From the NCBI RefSeq assembly GCF_022682495.2, contig NC_071390.1, positions 148,838,583 through 148,902,582 on the forward strand: a stretch of DNA of 64,000 nucleotides, in the 5' to 3' direction. Both the position numbers and the translations under genes were made by a program. Under the pieces are notes generated by a model. It was not told where the DNA came from. It did no database searches and was given only the letters and a program-made list of their open reading frames with translations. This document shows, one piece after another, positions 46,890 through 58,149 of the stretch. This DNA comes from Desmodus rotundus (taxonomy: Eukaryota; Chordata; Mammalia; Chiroptera; Phyllostomidae). How positions within the stretch are numbered: the stretch's first letter is position 1; every line of letters starts with the position of its first letter.

Positions 46890-47090
46890 ACATTGAGCCT
46901 CAAATTCTGGCACCAGCCCTTCCCTTCACAGAGCCAGGAGCAAGTGGCTTCATTTCTCCAAGCCTCAGTTTCTTCCTCTGTGAATTGGGGGTAATGACAC
47001 TTATCTCGAAAGACTGTTGTTAAAATTAAAGTTATCTAAAACCCCTACCTAATGGAGCACCTTGATACAATGATTATCGTAATAAATGTT
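46890..47090 (+). repeat. MIR SINE
   Basis: 'gcaagtggcttcatttctcc', 'aagcctcagtttcttcctctg', 'gaattgggggtaatgac', 'cgaaagactgttgttaaaat', 'cgtaataaatgtta' follow the MIR order. Well preserved. Confidence 0.8.
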
Positions 47091-47171
47091 AAATTGGAAG
47101 TTTTGACCAAGGCAGCAAGCTGTAATAGATGCTATGCTGTAAAAGAAATCCTAGACCATTTGCAGAATTTT

Positions 47172-47389
47172 TTTTATTTTTTAAAAAGATTTTATTTACT
47201 TATTTTTAGACAGAGGGGAAGGGAGGGAGAAAGAGAGGGAGAGAAATATCAATGTGTGGTTGTCTCTCACATGCTCCTCACTGGGGACCTGACCTGCAAC
47301 CCAGGCATGTGCCCTGACTGGGAATTGAACTCGTGACCCTTTGGTTCACAGTCCAGTGCTCAATCCACTGAACCACACCAGCCAAGGCT
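47172..47389 (-). mobile_element. Ves SINE (bat), antisense, with target duplication
   Basis: The complement gives a tRNA-derived head, 'aatccactgaaccacacc' and 'cgtgaccctttggttcac' (A/B-box side), 'tgccctgactgggaattg', 'cccaggcatgtgccctg', 'gtggttgtctctcacatgc', then a purine-rich body and an AT-rich tail. Fifteen-base flanks 47157-47171 and 47390-47404 agree at 13 positions (cattYRcagaatttt), a target-site duplication. It is the cleanest bat-specific element in the window and anchors the host assignment. Confidence 0.92.
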
Positions 47390-47404
47390 CATTCACAGAA
47401 TTTT

Positions 47405-48956
47405 AAAGTAAATGGCTCTAACTTGGTTTCACAGCCTTGGATCCCTTCATGCCCATCAAGTCAAGAGAGTAAAAATGAAGAGAATTTTGTATGGAGGACT
47501 TTTGAGAACTGTTGGGTGTTGTAGGTTCCCACATTCACCCCACTGGTATTTTTTTTGAGAGGGAGGTCTCTGCCCTTTGCCTCAGGAGAGGCTTCAGTGG
47601 GACCACTCAAAAAGCTACAAACGGGGGCCAGAGACGGTGCCGGGCTCCTGGCTGGAAAAGCCGAGCAGTGTGCGTGCCAGTGAGTGACAGCAGCACTGGA
47701 GTGAGAACTTCAGGTCGCCTTCTGTCCGTCCTACTCACCTCCAACCTTGGAGGGGTCAGAAGCACAATTAGCACGCTAGGGAAGGAAGAAATGCAAACCA
47801 AGTCAAAAGAAGAGAAGACTCGTGGGGTGGAAGTGTCCTCCCTGAAGCAGGCAGTTCATTTGAAATCAATCCTACTTGAAGATTTGAGAGGAGTGTCATC
47901 TTTCAGTAAAAATGGGGTGCTGTTCAGTGTTTTGGACCGTCACTCTTCATTATGGAATCAAGGCCATACTTGGGACTTAACTTTGTTACAGATACTTTTA
48001 TTATCTCAAAGTGTTCAGAAAAGTATGGAACCCACCTGAATTTTTCACTCAGGGCAGAGAGAGAATACCTGCTGTGAGCAAGTTTAGAGAAGCAGTAGAC
48101 CAAAATCACAATTGCTTTTGTAAACCAACCCACGGGTCCTTCCCTCCACATGCTGGTTGTATGGTTATGACTGTGGGCACACACCTGACTTTGGTGCTCA
48201 GAGAGATCATGGAAATCATCACATGTCCCCTTCATGTCTTTAACAGTAATCCCTGGCCTATGAAGTTCTCAGCAATGGCCTTGAGTCCCATGTTCCAGAG
48301 TGGAGCAGAGCTAGGACTTGTTTCAGGGAGAGGGGACATGATGTGAAGGCAAAGCCACACTCCTTGGATCCACACGAGTGGGGCTGCCCCTCTCCTTCCA
48401 CATCAGACACTTCTTGAGCTGAGGTAGGGTTTGAGAATTTTTTTCAAGGCTGTCTTTGAAAACTGGACAAACCCATTATCTTTCTATTCATATCACAAAG
48501 GTTGGAGGCAGAGTCTTCAAGGACTCTTCCTTATCCATCCGCCTGCTACTGCCATCAACTCCCTTAATGGGAGACAGACTCCAATTAGGCTAAATATTAA
48601 AGAGCAAATACCTGAGGCAGGGGTTAAAAACTGATTAGAATTTATAACAATATAAGAGACTCTGGTAGAAACAGCCCAGTGACCACCAAAGATCTGTACT
48701 GCCCTTTCATGGTGACAAGAGGTTACTAAGAAGTGGCTACCCAGTTTTCCAGGTGCCTTTGCACCTGGGCAGATCATTTCTGCTGTGGTGTGTGTCTCTT
48801 CTGAAGTGTTAAGAAGCCAGGGTACCTTCCCCCACAGTTTCCTTCCCCATATGCTGGAGGAATGAGAGGACTCTCAGGACTTACAGAAAGGCAGAGCCAC
48901 AAGAGAAAGGAGCCTGGATCCCTGAAACACCACAGTGAAGGGCGAAGGGCCCAGTA
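47405..48956. other. Unassigned sequence, possible LTR-like end
   Basis: No gene recognised. The + frame 47512-48039 (175 codons) is the longest open frame in the window but shows no domain. Around 48860-48950 the words 'aaggagcctggatccctgaa' and 'caccacagtgaagggcg' recall an old LTR/MER repeat. Confidence 0.4.
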
Positions 48957-49262
48957 TTGGTTTCCTGGGGCTGCCATTGCAAAATGCCACTAACTTGCTG
49001 ACTTAACACAACAGATATTTCTCTCACAGTTCTGGAGGCCAGAAGTCCAAAATCAAGGTGCTCTCTTCTAAAGTTCGAGAGGAGACTCCTTCTTTGTCAC
49101 TTCAAGCCTCTGGTAGCTCCAGACACTCCGAGGCTTGTGACTGCATGACTTCAATCTGTGCTTCCATCTCCACAGGGCCCTCTCCTCTGGGTCTTCCCTC
49201 TTCTGTCTCTTAGAAGGACTTGTCATTGGATTTAGGGCCCAGTATAAATCTTAACAAATTTT
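48957..49262 (-). repeat. MLT1-type LTR, antisense, truncated
   Basis: 'ttggtttcctggggctgcc', 'actaacttgctgacttaac', 'ctcacagttctggaggccag', 'aagtccaaaatcaaggtgc', 'cttgtcattggatttaggg' are the complement of an MLT1 LTR. It stops abruptly at the L1 fragment that follows, losing its 5' part. Confidence 0.85.
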
Positions 49263-49740
49263 AGATGATTGAAATAATATCAAGCAATTTTCCAACCTCC
49301 ATGGTGCAAAAGTGGGTATCAATTACAAAAACAAAACTGAAAAAATCACACATAAGTGGAGATTGAACAACATGCGATGAACAACCGATGGGTCAAAGAA
49401 GAAGTCAAAAGAGAAATCAAAAAAGCATCTTGAGACAAATGAAAACTGAAATGTCACATGCTAGTGAGGATATGGAGAGAAGAAAACATCTGTACACTGT
49501 TGGTGGGATTGTAAATTGTAAGGCCACTATTGAAAACATAATATAGTACGGAAGTTCTTCAGAAAATTAAAAATGACCATATGACCCAACATCCCCACTC
49601 CTGGGCATTTATACAAAGGAAACGAAATTACTATTTTGAAAATAATCTGCACCCCTGGGCTCGGCACAGCATTATTTACAACAGGCAAGCCAGGGGAACA
49701 GCCTCTGTGTCCCTCGATTAGAGCCCCAGAAATAGAAGTA
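49263..49740 (+). repeat. L1 fragment with an internal deletion
   Basis: The first part ('ccaacctccatggtgcaaaa', 'gaacaaccgatgggtcaaag', 'tcttgagacaaatgaaaac') is from the body of an L1. From about 49460 it jumps to the last kilobase ('gctagtgaggatatggagag', 'gttggtgggattgtaaattg', 'ctcctgggcatttatac'). Sequence normally between them is missing, so an internal deletion or two joined copies is implied. Confidence 0.7.
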
Positions 49741-50794
49741 TACTTTAAATATTAAAACTTAAAAAAAGAAATAACATGATGTTAAAAAACTCCTCCCATG
49801 AAATAAAAGAATATTCAACCTCACTATTATTCCCAGAAATGTAAATTAGAAGTACACTGAGGTACCTTGTTTTGCATAACAATTAGCAAAGACTAGAAGA
49901 ATGATTGTACACCAGGTTCTAAGAGTGAGAATAACTGGGCCCTTGTTGCCTTGCTAACAGGGTCCACCTGGTTCTTACTTCGGGTATCCCTGAAGTGGAC
50001 CCTGAGACACGGGCTTGGAGGTGGTCCCGGGAAGCTGAGTGCAGAACGCCAGGGGGCACCAGGGGAAGAAGGAAAACCAGCCCGTGTTTGTGTTACTAAG
50101 TCATAGCCTCGGTGGCGGCTGGCAATCCTGCAGAACCTTCTGAGGAGGATCCAGAAATGTATCTTAGAAGTTCCCACCTGTTCAGGAAGGAGAAGCAGTT
50201 ACCCACTGGCTCTCATCACCACGGGTCAAGGTGGCCTCTCAAGCATTAACACTTGCAGATTGCACACCTGGAGGTGTGGAGCAGCTTCCTGCAGCTGGCC
50301 CACCAAGCCTTCAGAAGAGCCCCAGGACAGGAATCTAGAGGCCCAGGGGAGACTCTTCAGGATTCACATGCATACCCTTGACCAAAGTAATGAGGGAAGA
50401 AGAGGAAGGGCCAGGCAGACTGGAGATGCACGAGGTGCCTGCTGATGCGCCTAGCACATCCTTTGTCTCAGGAATTACCCATCAGAGCATCCACCTAGGG
50501 AAATAATCCAAATATGTAGTGCTATGTGTACTTAACTGTATCTGAGAAAGGAAAGGAGGGAGGGAGAGAGGGATGGAAGAGAGAGGATGTGAAACAGGAA
50601 GAGAGTGAGGAAGAAATGTCTTTATTTACTCCATTAACATCTCCTGCTCAACTATACTTTCCCCACCGCCCTGGGGAAAGGAGTTACAGATGAAATGCAA
50701 AAAGAAATACAAATAGTTAATTCTCAGCTCTTGTATTTCCAGTGACCTTAACAGATTATGTTGATTTAAGGAATTTTTTAAACGTGAATTTTAC
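49741..50794. other. Unassigned sequence
   Basis: Some A-rich L1-like text continues to about 49880 and is too weak to call. No gene. A GA-rich microsatellite patch lies at 50548-50615. Confidence 0.4.
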
Positions 50795-51869
50795 TCTATT
50801 TTTGCTTTACACTTTTATTTTCAGTTGCAGTTTACATCAATATTAGTCTGCATTAGTTTCAGATGTACGGCATAGTGGTTAGACAACCATGAACTTTACA
50901 CAGTGTTCCCCCTGTTTCCAGTACCTGGCCCCACACATAGTTATCACAATACTGTTGACTATATTCCCTATGCTGTATTTTACATCCTTGTGAATATTTT
51001 ATAATTACCAGTTTTTATTGTTTCATCCCTTCATCTTTTCCCAGCCCCTTACTTCCCCTCCCCTGTCAACCATCAGTCTGTTCTCCGTATCTATGAATGT
51101 ATCCATAATGTATCTACGAATCTGTTTCTCTTTTGTGTGTTTATGTTTTCTTACATTGTACATATAAGTGAAATTATATGAGATTTGTCTTTTTTCTGAA
51201 TGACTTATTTCACTTACTATAATACCACTAGGTCCATCCATGCCGTCTCAATAGGGATGATTTCATTCTTTTTTACAACATAGTATTCCATCATATATGG
51301 ACCACAGCTTTTCTATCCACTCATCTATTGATTGGACTTGGGTTGCTTCCATATCTGGGCTATTGTAACTAATGCTGCAATAAACACAGGGCTACACATA
51401 CTCTTTTGAATTAGTGTTTTCAGTTTCTTGGTCATAAGGCAATTCTATTTTTAATTTTTTGAGGAACCCACACAGTTTCCCATACTGACTACACCAGTCG
51501 GCATTCCCTCCAACAGTGCACTAAGTTTCCCTTTTCTCCACCCTTGCCAACACTTGCTGTTTGTTGATGTATTAATGATAGCCATTCTGACAGGTGTAAG
51601 GTGGTATTTCATTGTGGTTTTGATTTGCATTTTTATGGTCATTAGTGATTTTGAGCAAGTTTTTATGTCTATTGGCCATCTGTATGTCTTCTTTGGAAAA
51701 GTGTCTATTCAGCTCTTCTACCCACTTTTTGATTGTTTTTTTTTTCCTGGTGTTGAGGTGTCTGAATTCTTTATAAATTTTGGATATTAACCGTTTTGGG
51801 GATATGTTATTAGCAAATACCTTCTCCCATTTAGTAGATTGTCATTTCATCTTGTTGATGGTCTCTCTT
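50795..51869 (-). mobile_element. L1 3' half (antisense) of a twin-primed insertion
   Basis: The complement reads as L1 3' UTR and the end of ORF2: 'tcacaatactgttgactata', 'cttctttatggctgaataatattcc'-type area ('catagtattccatcatatat'), 'atgctgcaataaacac', 'ctccaacagtgcactaag', 'tttgatttgcatttttatgg', 'accttctcccatttagtag'. It ends at 'gttgatggtctctctta'. In L1 coordinates that point abuts the end of the inverted segment at 53210, with only about 8 bases missing. Confidence 0.85.
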
Positions 51870-52614
51870 AACCAGACGAGGAAGTCTGCTTCTACCACTT
51901 CTATTCAACACAGTACTGGCAGTCCTGTCCACAGCAACCAGAAAAGAAGAAGAAATAAAAGACATCCAAATTGGAAAGAAAGAAGCAAAACTGTCATTAT
52001 TTGCAGATGACATGGTACTGTATATAGAGACCCCTAAATATTCCACAAAACACTACTAGCACTGACAAATGAACTCAGTAATGTAGCAGATACAAAATTA
52101 ATATTCAGAAATCTGTTGCATTTTTATACGTCAATAATGAACTATCAGGAAGGAAAACTAAGAAAACAATCCCATTTACAATTACATCAAAAATAAATAA
52201 AATACCTAGGAATAAATTTAACCAAGGAGGTAAAAGACCTGTGCGCAGAATATTACGAGACACTGAAGAAATAGAAGAAGGTACTAATAAGTGGAAGCAC
52301 ACACCATGCTCATGAACAGGAAGACTTAACATCATTAAAATGTTCACACTACCCAAAGCAATCTATAGATTCAACACAATTTCTACCAAAATACCAATGA
52401 CATATTTCACAGAACTAGAAAAAATAATCCAAAAATTTGTATGGAAACACAAAAGATCCTGAATAGCAACAGTAATTTTGACAAAGCAGAACAAAGTAGA
52501 GAGATATCACACTACCTGATATCAAAGAATACTACAAGGCTATAGTATTCTTTTTTCTTTTTCAAATCCTTGCCTGAGAATATGTTCCCTGATTTGAGAG
52601 AGGGAGTAAGGCAG

Positions 52615-52663
<49 letters not shown>

Positions 52664-53210
52664 AATATCCGTATAAGAGAGAAACATCGATTGATTGACT
52701 CCCATACACACTCTGACCAGGGATCAAACCTACAACCTTCTGGTGTATGGGACAGTGCTCCAACCAACTGACCCACCCATCCAGGGCTGCATTATCCAAA
52801 ACAGCATGGTACTAGCATAAAAACTGATGCATAGGTTAATGGAACGAAATGTAGAGCCCAGAAATAAACCCATGCCTACACAGTCAAGTGATCTGTGGCA
52901 AAGGAGGCAAGAACATAGAATGGGGAAAATACAGTCTTTTCAATAAATGATGTTGGGAAAATTGGACAGATACATGCAAAAAAATGAAACCAGATCACCT
53001 TCTAACACCATATACAAGAATAAACTCAAGATGGATTGAAGACTTAAATGTAAGACTTAAAACCATAAAATTCCTAGAAGAAAACATAGGTAATAAAATC
53101 TCAGAGATTTCTCTAAGCAATATTTTTTCTGACATATCTTCTCAGGCAAGGGAAACAAAAGAAAAAATAAACAAATGGGACTGCGTCAAACTAAAAAGTT
53201 TTTACTTCTG
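51870..53210 (+). mobile_element. Inverted 5' segment of the same L1
   Basis: Plus-strand L1 ORF2 from the reverse transcriptase region to the C-terminal part: an FADDM motif at 52000-52014, 'aatacctaggaataaattta', 'ttcacactacccaaagcaat', 'agaaataaacccatgcctac', 'ctaacaccatatacaag', 'gggactgcgtcaaactaaaa', stopping at 'tttttacttctg'. This orientation opposite to 50795-51869, with meeting end points, is the signature of twin priming. A Ves SINE sits inside at 52551-52790. Frameshifts and stops make it inactive. Confidence 0.85.
52551..52790 (-). mobile_element. Ves SINE (bat), antisense, with (AG)n
   Basis: The complement has 'cagccctggatgggtgggtc'-type head wording (seen as 'acccacccatccagggc'), 'caaccttctggtgtatggg', 'ctctgaccagggatcaaacc' and 'cgattgattgactcccatac', a purine body with a pure AG run at 52618-52661, and a 'tttcaaatccttgcctgag' tail. 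It interrupts the L1 word 'gctatagtattc'/'attatccaaaacagc', so it is younger than the L1. Confidence 0.88.
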
Positions 53211-53406
53211 GGGGCATCCAACCTGTGGCCCGCGAGCAGCATGAAGCCCAGGGTGGCTGTGAATGCAGCCCGACACAAAATCATAAATTTCCTTAAAACA
53301 TTATGAGATTGTTTTGTGATTATGTGTCGCAATGTATTTAATCTGTGGCCCAAGACAGCTCTTCTTCCAATGTGGCCCAGAGGCGCCAAAAGTTTGGACA
53401 CCCCTG
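53211..53406 (-). mobile_element. hAT-type non-autonomous DNA transposon
   Basis: The right end read on the minus strand is CAGGGGTGTCCAAACTTTTG followed by a 'tctgggccacattggaag' area, a well-known hAT-Charlie-like terminal sequence. The left end 'ctgggggcatccaacctgtgg' is its decayed partner, and 'gtggcccgcgagcagc' follows. It is about 200 bp and non-coding. It lies exactly at the outer end of the inverted L1 segment, so its 8-bp target duplication cannot be read with confidence. Confidence 0.75.
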
Positions 53407-53454
53407 CTACATTTTGATTTAAAAGCCTAGCCCTAGCATGTCATGCAATTTTGC

Positions 53455-53815
53455 TATACAACAATTCATACAGAAAGAAATTAACTGAAGCAATGTACCT
53501 AATAGCAAAAAAAGGGAAAAAGTCTAAGCTAATTGTCCACAAAGAATGTATTGATTACCTGAATGATGGTATGTGCTGACAATGGAGCCATTAAAAGTCA
53601 TGTTTACAAAGAGTTTTTAATGACTTGGAAAAACACAATATATTGTTGAAAAAAGCAAGATATAAAATTACACTGATAGTGTGATATAAATCTTGTAGAA
53701 ATGTATAGGAAAGAGCTGGAGTTAATATGCTAAGTTAAAATCTGCATGTAAAATGGGAATTAGGTGATGTCTCTTTCCTTATAATCATTTATATTTTCAG
53801 TTTCCAAAAATGAGT
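53455..53815 (+). repeat. L1 3' UTR, old
   Basis: 'acaatggagccattaaaagt', 'gagtttttaatgacttgg', 'aaaaaagcaagatataaaat', 'tagtgtgatataaatc' and 'tatattttcagtttccaaaa' follow an M/ME-class L1 3' UTR. It is unrelated to the younger L1 to its left. Confidence 0.7.
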
Positions 53816-54408
53816 CAGTATCATCTCTATAATTAGCGGACAAAAGCACATGTGTGCCCTGGGGCTGATGCAGAGGCCGGGGACAAACCTCCAGGTTTCA
53901 GTGGCCTAGACCGCACAGCAATATGTGCAGAGCCCTCCCATGTGCCTCCATCTCAATCAGAAGCCTCTGTCCCACCGTTGTGGTGGCTGGGACTGTCCTG
54001 TCATTCCTGTGGCTTCAGCTACCTACCAAGTTCTCTTTCTTCAGTACCTCCATGTGGCAGCCCTGACAAAGTCGTGTCATACAGGCCGGGGCATGCAGTG
54101 CTCCCCAGCAGTGGCATATGGAAGCGTGCTACGTCACTTAGGGTAAGAATACTCATGCATCTCATTCTCTATTAAATTAAAACCAGTGTCTCATTCAATA
54201 CTAATTCAACAACTTGGGTGAAATTCAAACCAGCTTCTCTCCTGATAAATTAGACAGCATGAAAGATTATAACTAACTGAGGAGAAGGAGCCTGGGAGGG
54301 TGTCTGGCATTTTGCTAGTTCAAGCTATCCTTGAGAGGACAACAGGGAAGTCGGGGCAGGGTGGGGGGGGGACTTTGGAATCAGATGGGTACCCACTAGT
54401 TACACAAC
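53816..54408. other. Unassigned spacer
   Basis: No gene recognised. A G8 run is at about 54363-54370. Confidence 0.4.
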
Positions 54409-54917
54409 TGTGGTGAGTGGAATAATGGCCCCTAAAGATGCCCACACTCTAATCCCCAGAACCTGTGAATGTGTTAACCTTCCATGGCAAAAGGGACTCT
54501 GCAGATGCAATTAAGGGTTTTGAGATGGGGAAACTACCTTGGATTATTCCAGAGGGCCCACTGTAATCCCCGAGTCTTTCTAGGAAGGATGCAGGAGGGT
54601 TGGAACCACAGGAGAGGATATGACAGAAACAAAGGTGTGAGAGACTGAGAGAGAGAGGTGGGGAGGGAGGGATTTGAAAATGCGGTGCTGCTGGCTTGAA
54701 GATGGAGGAAGGGGCTAGCCCAGGATACAGACAGCCTCTGGAAGCTGGGAAAGGCGAGAAAATGGGTTCTTCCCTAGAGCCTCCAGGAGGAACACAGCCC
54801 TGTCGACACCTTGGTTTTAGAACTTCTGACCTCCAGAACGGTAAGGAAGTAAATGTATTGTTTTAAGCCTCTAAGTTTGTGGTCCTGTGTTACAGCAGCA
54901 ACAGAAAACTGATAGAA
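54409..54917 (+). repeat. MLT1-type solo LTR, sense
   Basis: Complete MaLR order: 'gtggaataatggcccctaaa', 'tctaatccccagaacctgtg', 'gcaaaagggactctgcag', 'gggaaactaccttggatta', 'gctggcttgaagatggagg', 'gaacttctgacctccagaac', 'gtattgttttaagcctctaa', 'acagcagcaacagaaaactg'. It begins with TG and ends near a degraded 'gaac'. It lacks internal sequence. Confidence 0.9.
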
Positions 54918-55164
54918 CCGTGGACAAGCCACTTTCCTCATCTTAAAGACAGGGACATCATTTGTGTCCCTCCACATTCTTATGAGCAAGAAACCCAATA
55001 TTGTACACGTTGCACTTCCTAATATGCACAATGAGCACTCAATAAGCAATACTTACTCTTCTTCACTGCTTAGCACATCAGCTCTAGAGCACTTTTCAGA
55101 ATGTTTAAGAAACACACAACGTGGAATTAAACTAACCAGTGAAGTAGGGAAGGGTAGCTCTTAT

Positions 55165-55290
55165 ATAACATCGCCACTTTACATACCACACCAGCGAGGT
55201 ACCACACCACATCAGAGAAGTTAAGCAAATTTCCCAAGGCGCACAGCTATTTAGTGGCAAATAGAATTAAAAGGCTTTACTCTTGACCCT
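55165..55290 (+). repeat. MIR SINE fragment
   Basis: 'cactttacataccacacc', 'agagaagttaagcaaatttc', 'ccaaggcgcacagctattta' and 'agtggcaaatagaatt' mark the MIR core. The 5' head is missing. Confidence 0.65.
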
Positions 55291-55539
55291 TAGTTGGATG
55301 AGAAACTTACTATACTCGTGCTTCTCACCCCAGGAATCTGCCTAACAAAAATACCTCTACCCCACTCACAAGGAAATCTGATTCAGGCAGGCAGTGCCCA
55401 GGGATCTGCATTTCACCACACTCCCTCTTACTGGTACACAGGCTGGCCTAGTGACCTCATGGTGGGAGATGCCGCCCCACCCTGTGTTGCTGGACGCATG
55501 CTTCCAGCAGACTCCTTTGACGCTATCGTGTTGTGAACT

Positions 55540-55870
55540 TTCTATTTTGAACATCTTAAAACATACATAAAAAGAGTAAATCAATGACACCCATATGTCC
55601 CACCACTAAATGTAAGAACCGCTAGCATTTTGCCGTATTTCACACACATACACTCACACGCACATGTCCATATCCATTTATTTTCCTTTTTGGCTCAACT
55701 GTCTTACAGTATATTACAGACACTGTTAACATTTTTTAAAGGGCATCTAAAAAGTAGGGACATTTTCCTACCACCCACACTAAATGATCACATTTAACAC
55801 GAAAACAATTTTTCAACATCACCTATTATTGACTCATATTTAAATTTCTCCAATTTCCCCCTAGAAGTCT
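55540..55870 (+). repeat. LINE-like 3' UTR repeat, family uncertain
   Basis: 'ctattttgaacatcttaaaac', 'tgacacccatatgtcccacc', 'gctagcattttgccgtattt', 'ctaaaaagtagggacatttt', 'tcatatttaaatttctcc' form a well-known mammalian interspersed pattern, probably a LINE 3' UTR. I cannot name the subfamily. Confidence 0.55.
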
Positions 55871-55929
55871 TTAGGAGGTGACTTTTGTTTTCAGATCAGG
55901 AAGTGTGCTTTATCAGTTTTCTGTGACTA

Positions 55930-56370
55930 GTCTAGATGGAGCCTGAGGATTTCCCGGGCGATATGCTGGTGGGAGTCCCCGGAGTTCCTCTACCCAGACG
56001 CGCACACGGATCAAAGGCAGGTTTACCCTGGGGCTCCGGCCTGTCAGCACTGCAGGCCCCTCTCGGTCTTTGCCCCTTTGAGCTGAGGATTGGAAGTAAC
56101 AACATTCCTCTTCCTGAGGCCACAGGTCCTCTCTTGTGGCCTCTTCCTACAACTACAGCTCTCTCTCCGGGTTCTGATAACCATTTAAGCCCCGATAAGA
56201 CAAGGGATCCCAGCTCTCTCCAGCCCAGTGGGTGCAATGCCATGCCCCGTTGATCTCCCTTAACCCTGCCCACGACTTTGTCAGCATCTCTTGGTTAAAC
56301 TGTCTTCAATTACTCCACCTCAGAATGCTACCCCTTTCCCATTCGGGCCCTGACTGATAAGGCAATTGTT
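55930..56370 (+). repeat. ERV-B 5' LTR-like block
   Basis: 'ctacagctctctctccgggt' with 'tctgataaccatttaagcc', 'ttaaccctgcccacgacttt', 'aaactgtcttcaattactcc' and 'ccctgactgat' match, about two positions in three, 'ttcaacctgcccataacctt' and following words in the right block near 61890-61950. The 5' limit is arbitrary. No primer-binding site could be read after it. Confidence 0.6.
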
Positions 56371-58149
56371 ACCAGGGCTGGTTCCAAGGAAAATACCCCT
56401 CCAGTGAGATTCTAGGATTAGATTGCTCACATGTTTGAGATGTGCAAGAAGGATCCCCTTACCAGAGGGAAATAGAACTCAGGTAATCTATAAAATATAG
56501 TGGCATTATTGTTGCTCAGATTATCACCAGTCGTGGCATTGGAAGAAAGCAGATGGAGGCAATATGTTGTCAGATTGAGTGGCCCAGCTCTGCTGACAAT
56601 GGTGATTATGGGTTAGTTGTGTGGGGCGGCTTTTCTGAGAGCCCCAGAGACCGTATACAGCGAAGGGACAAACTGAAGGTCCTGAGTGTCCAACTCAGAA
56701 CAAAGGTGGAAGCCCAGAAAGACTTGATGTAGCTTTAGGGGGTCGCTGGTCTCCTGTTGGGCAGATATGACCAGGAACTGAATGCAATGGTAACAGGTAC
56801 GCAAGAGTCAATTAAATTTTTAGCCTTATCAGATTTCTTATTGCTTTCCACGGGTTACAAAAGGTGGGACTCTGATTCGTAGGTTGGAACATTTGAGCAG
56901 ACACAGATGTGACTGCCAAGTCAGCTCAGAACCCTTCGCACCCTCATCGTCTCCAGGCCCATAATGAGAGTCGTATCCTAGTGAGCAGCCCAGATGCAGA
57001 CGGACAACCCCGGTACAGGAGGAGAGAGCCCGTGCATCAGAAGGGTGGCAGGAAAACCAGCAGGAATCTGCAGAGTGTATATAGGAGGGAGTTCTAAGGG
57101 CATCGGGTAGCGGAGGATAAAATATAAACACAATTTGGGAGAATTTAACGATGCAGGTCTGTTCACTCAAGATTTAGGATTTCATGTCTGACTTGAGCAC
57201 CCCAGAGTGGCATTCACAGCTGCACTGGCTAACAGAAGCCTGGATGCAACAGCAGCTGGCAGATAGTGAGGACTTTTCTGCCATTCGGAAAGAAAGGAGT
57301 CTGAAGGCTCAGGAAGTCAGGAATGTTCGGGGGTCTATTCTACACAACATGCATAGCCACACCTTAACCGCACTCCCCAGGAGGGCCAAAAGAACTCCAC
57401 TGTGAAGGGTTCGCAGGCCTTCTTGAAAAGCTCTTTTTGGCTGTTTTCTGTAAGCAGGAAATGATAGTGGGAGAGGCTGCAATGGGATTAGGCTCCCTGA
57501 TTTTAAAGGGAAAAAAAGGGACCGTGGCATAGTTGGGGCCAGGTCTCTCCAGATACGATGGACACAATGACCATAATGAGCTGTAGGACCAGAGTGGTAA
57601 TTGGAGTGTTTGGCCTTTAGGGATCTGTGGCACCGGCTAACTAATCCTGGGTCCCTAAGACTGCAGCACATGACATATATGAGCAGAAAAATTCTGGGTC
57701 TGGTGGGCAAACTCATAGTGAAGGATCAGACTACCTTGTTTAAACCCATAGGCACAGAATCCCTTGAATTGAGCAAGCACCTACTTTGTGACTAGAGTCT
57801 ATATATGAACCTTCCCCCAGTCCTTACCCAGAGGGTCCTGGGCTGTTGAGAAAAATAGAGAAAAGGACTATCAGATACCATTTCTGAACTCATGCTAACC
57901 ACACAAGACTCACATTGCCACAGTAGTCCACAAGTCCAAGTGTGAGCTCATGAAAATCAGGTAATTAATGGACTAGTGACCCAAGTTTGCCTTACAATGG
58001 GTCCAATAAGACTGAGGACCTAGCGAGTCCCATAATTTTTCCAGTCCCATAATGTGTAATAGTAATAAACATATTACTACCTAGTAGACTCTCACAGTAG
58101 CTCCCTGACCCATTGAATGAAAGCCACTCTGGCAGGAAGGGCCAAATGG
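56371..58149 (+). other. ERV-B leader and presumed gag region
   Basis: Between the LTR-like block and the first pol text. The frame 57184-57405 (73 codons, rich in W, Q, E and R) sits where capsid or nucleocapsid would lie, but I cannot match it to Gag. A CCHC zinc knuckle is not visible. Function unassigned. Confidence 0.4.

Noticed and set aside
47512..48039. Longest open frame in the window (175 codons, +)
   Set aside because: No domain, no signal of splicing or promoter, and composition like its surroundings. In 64 kb on six frames such a length is expected by chance.
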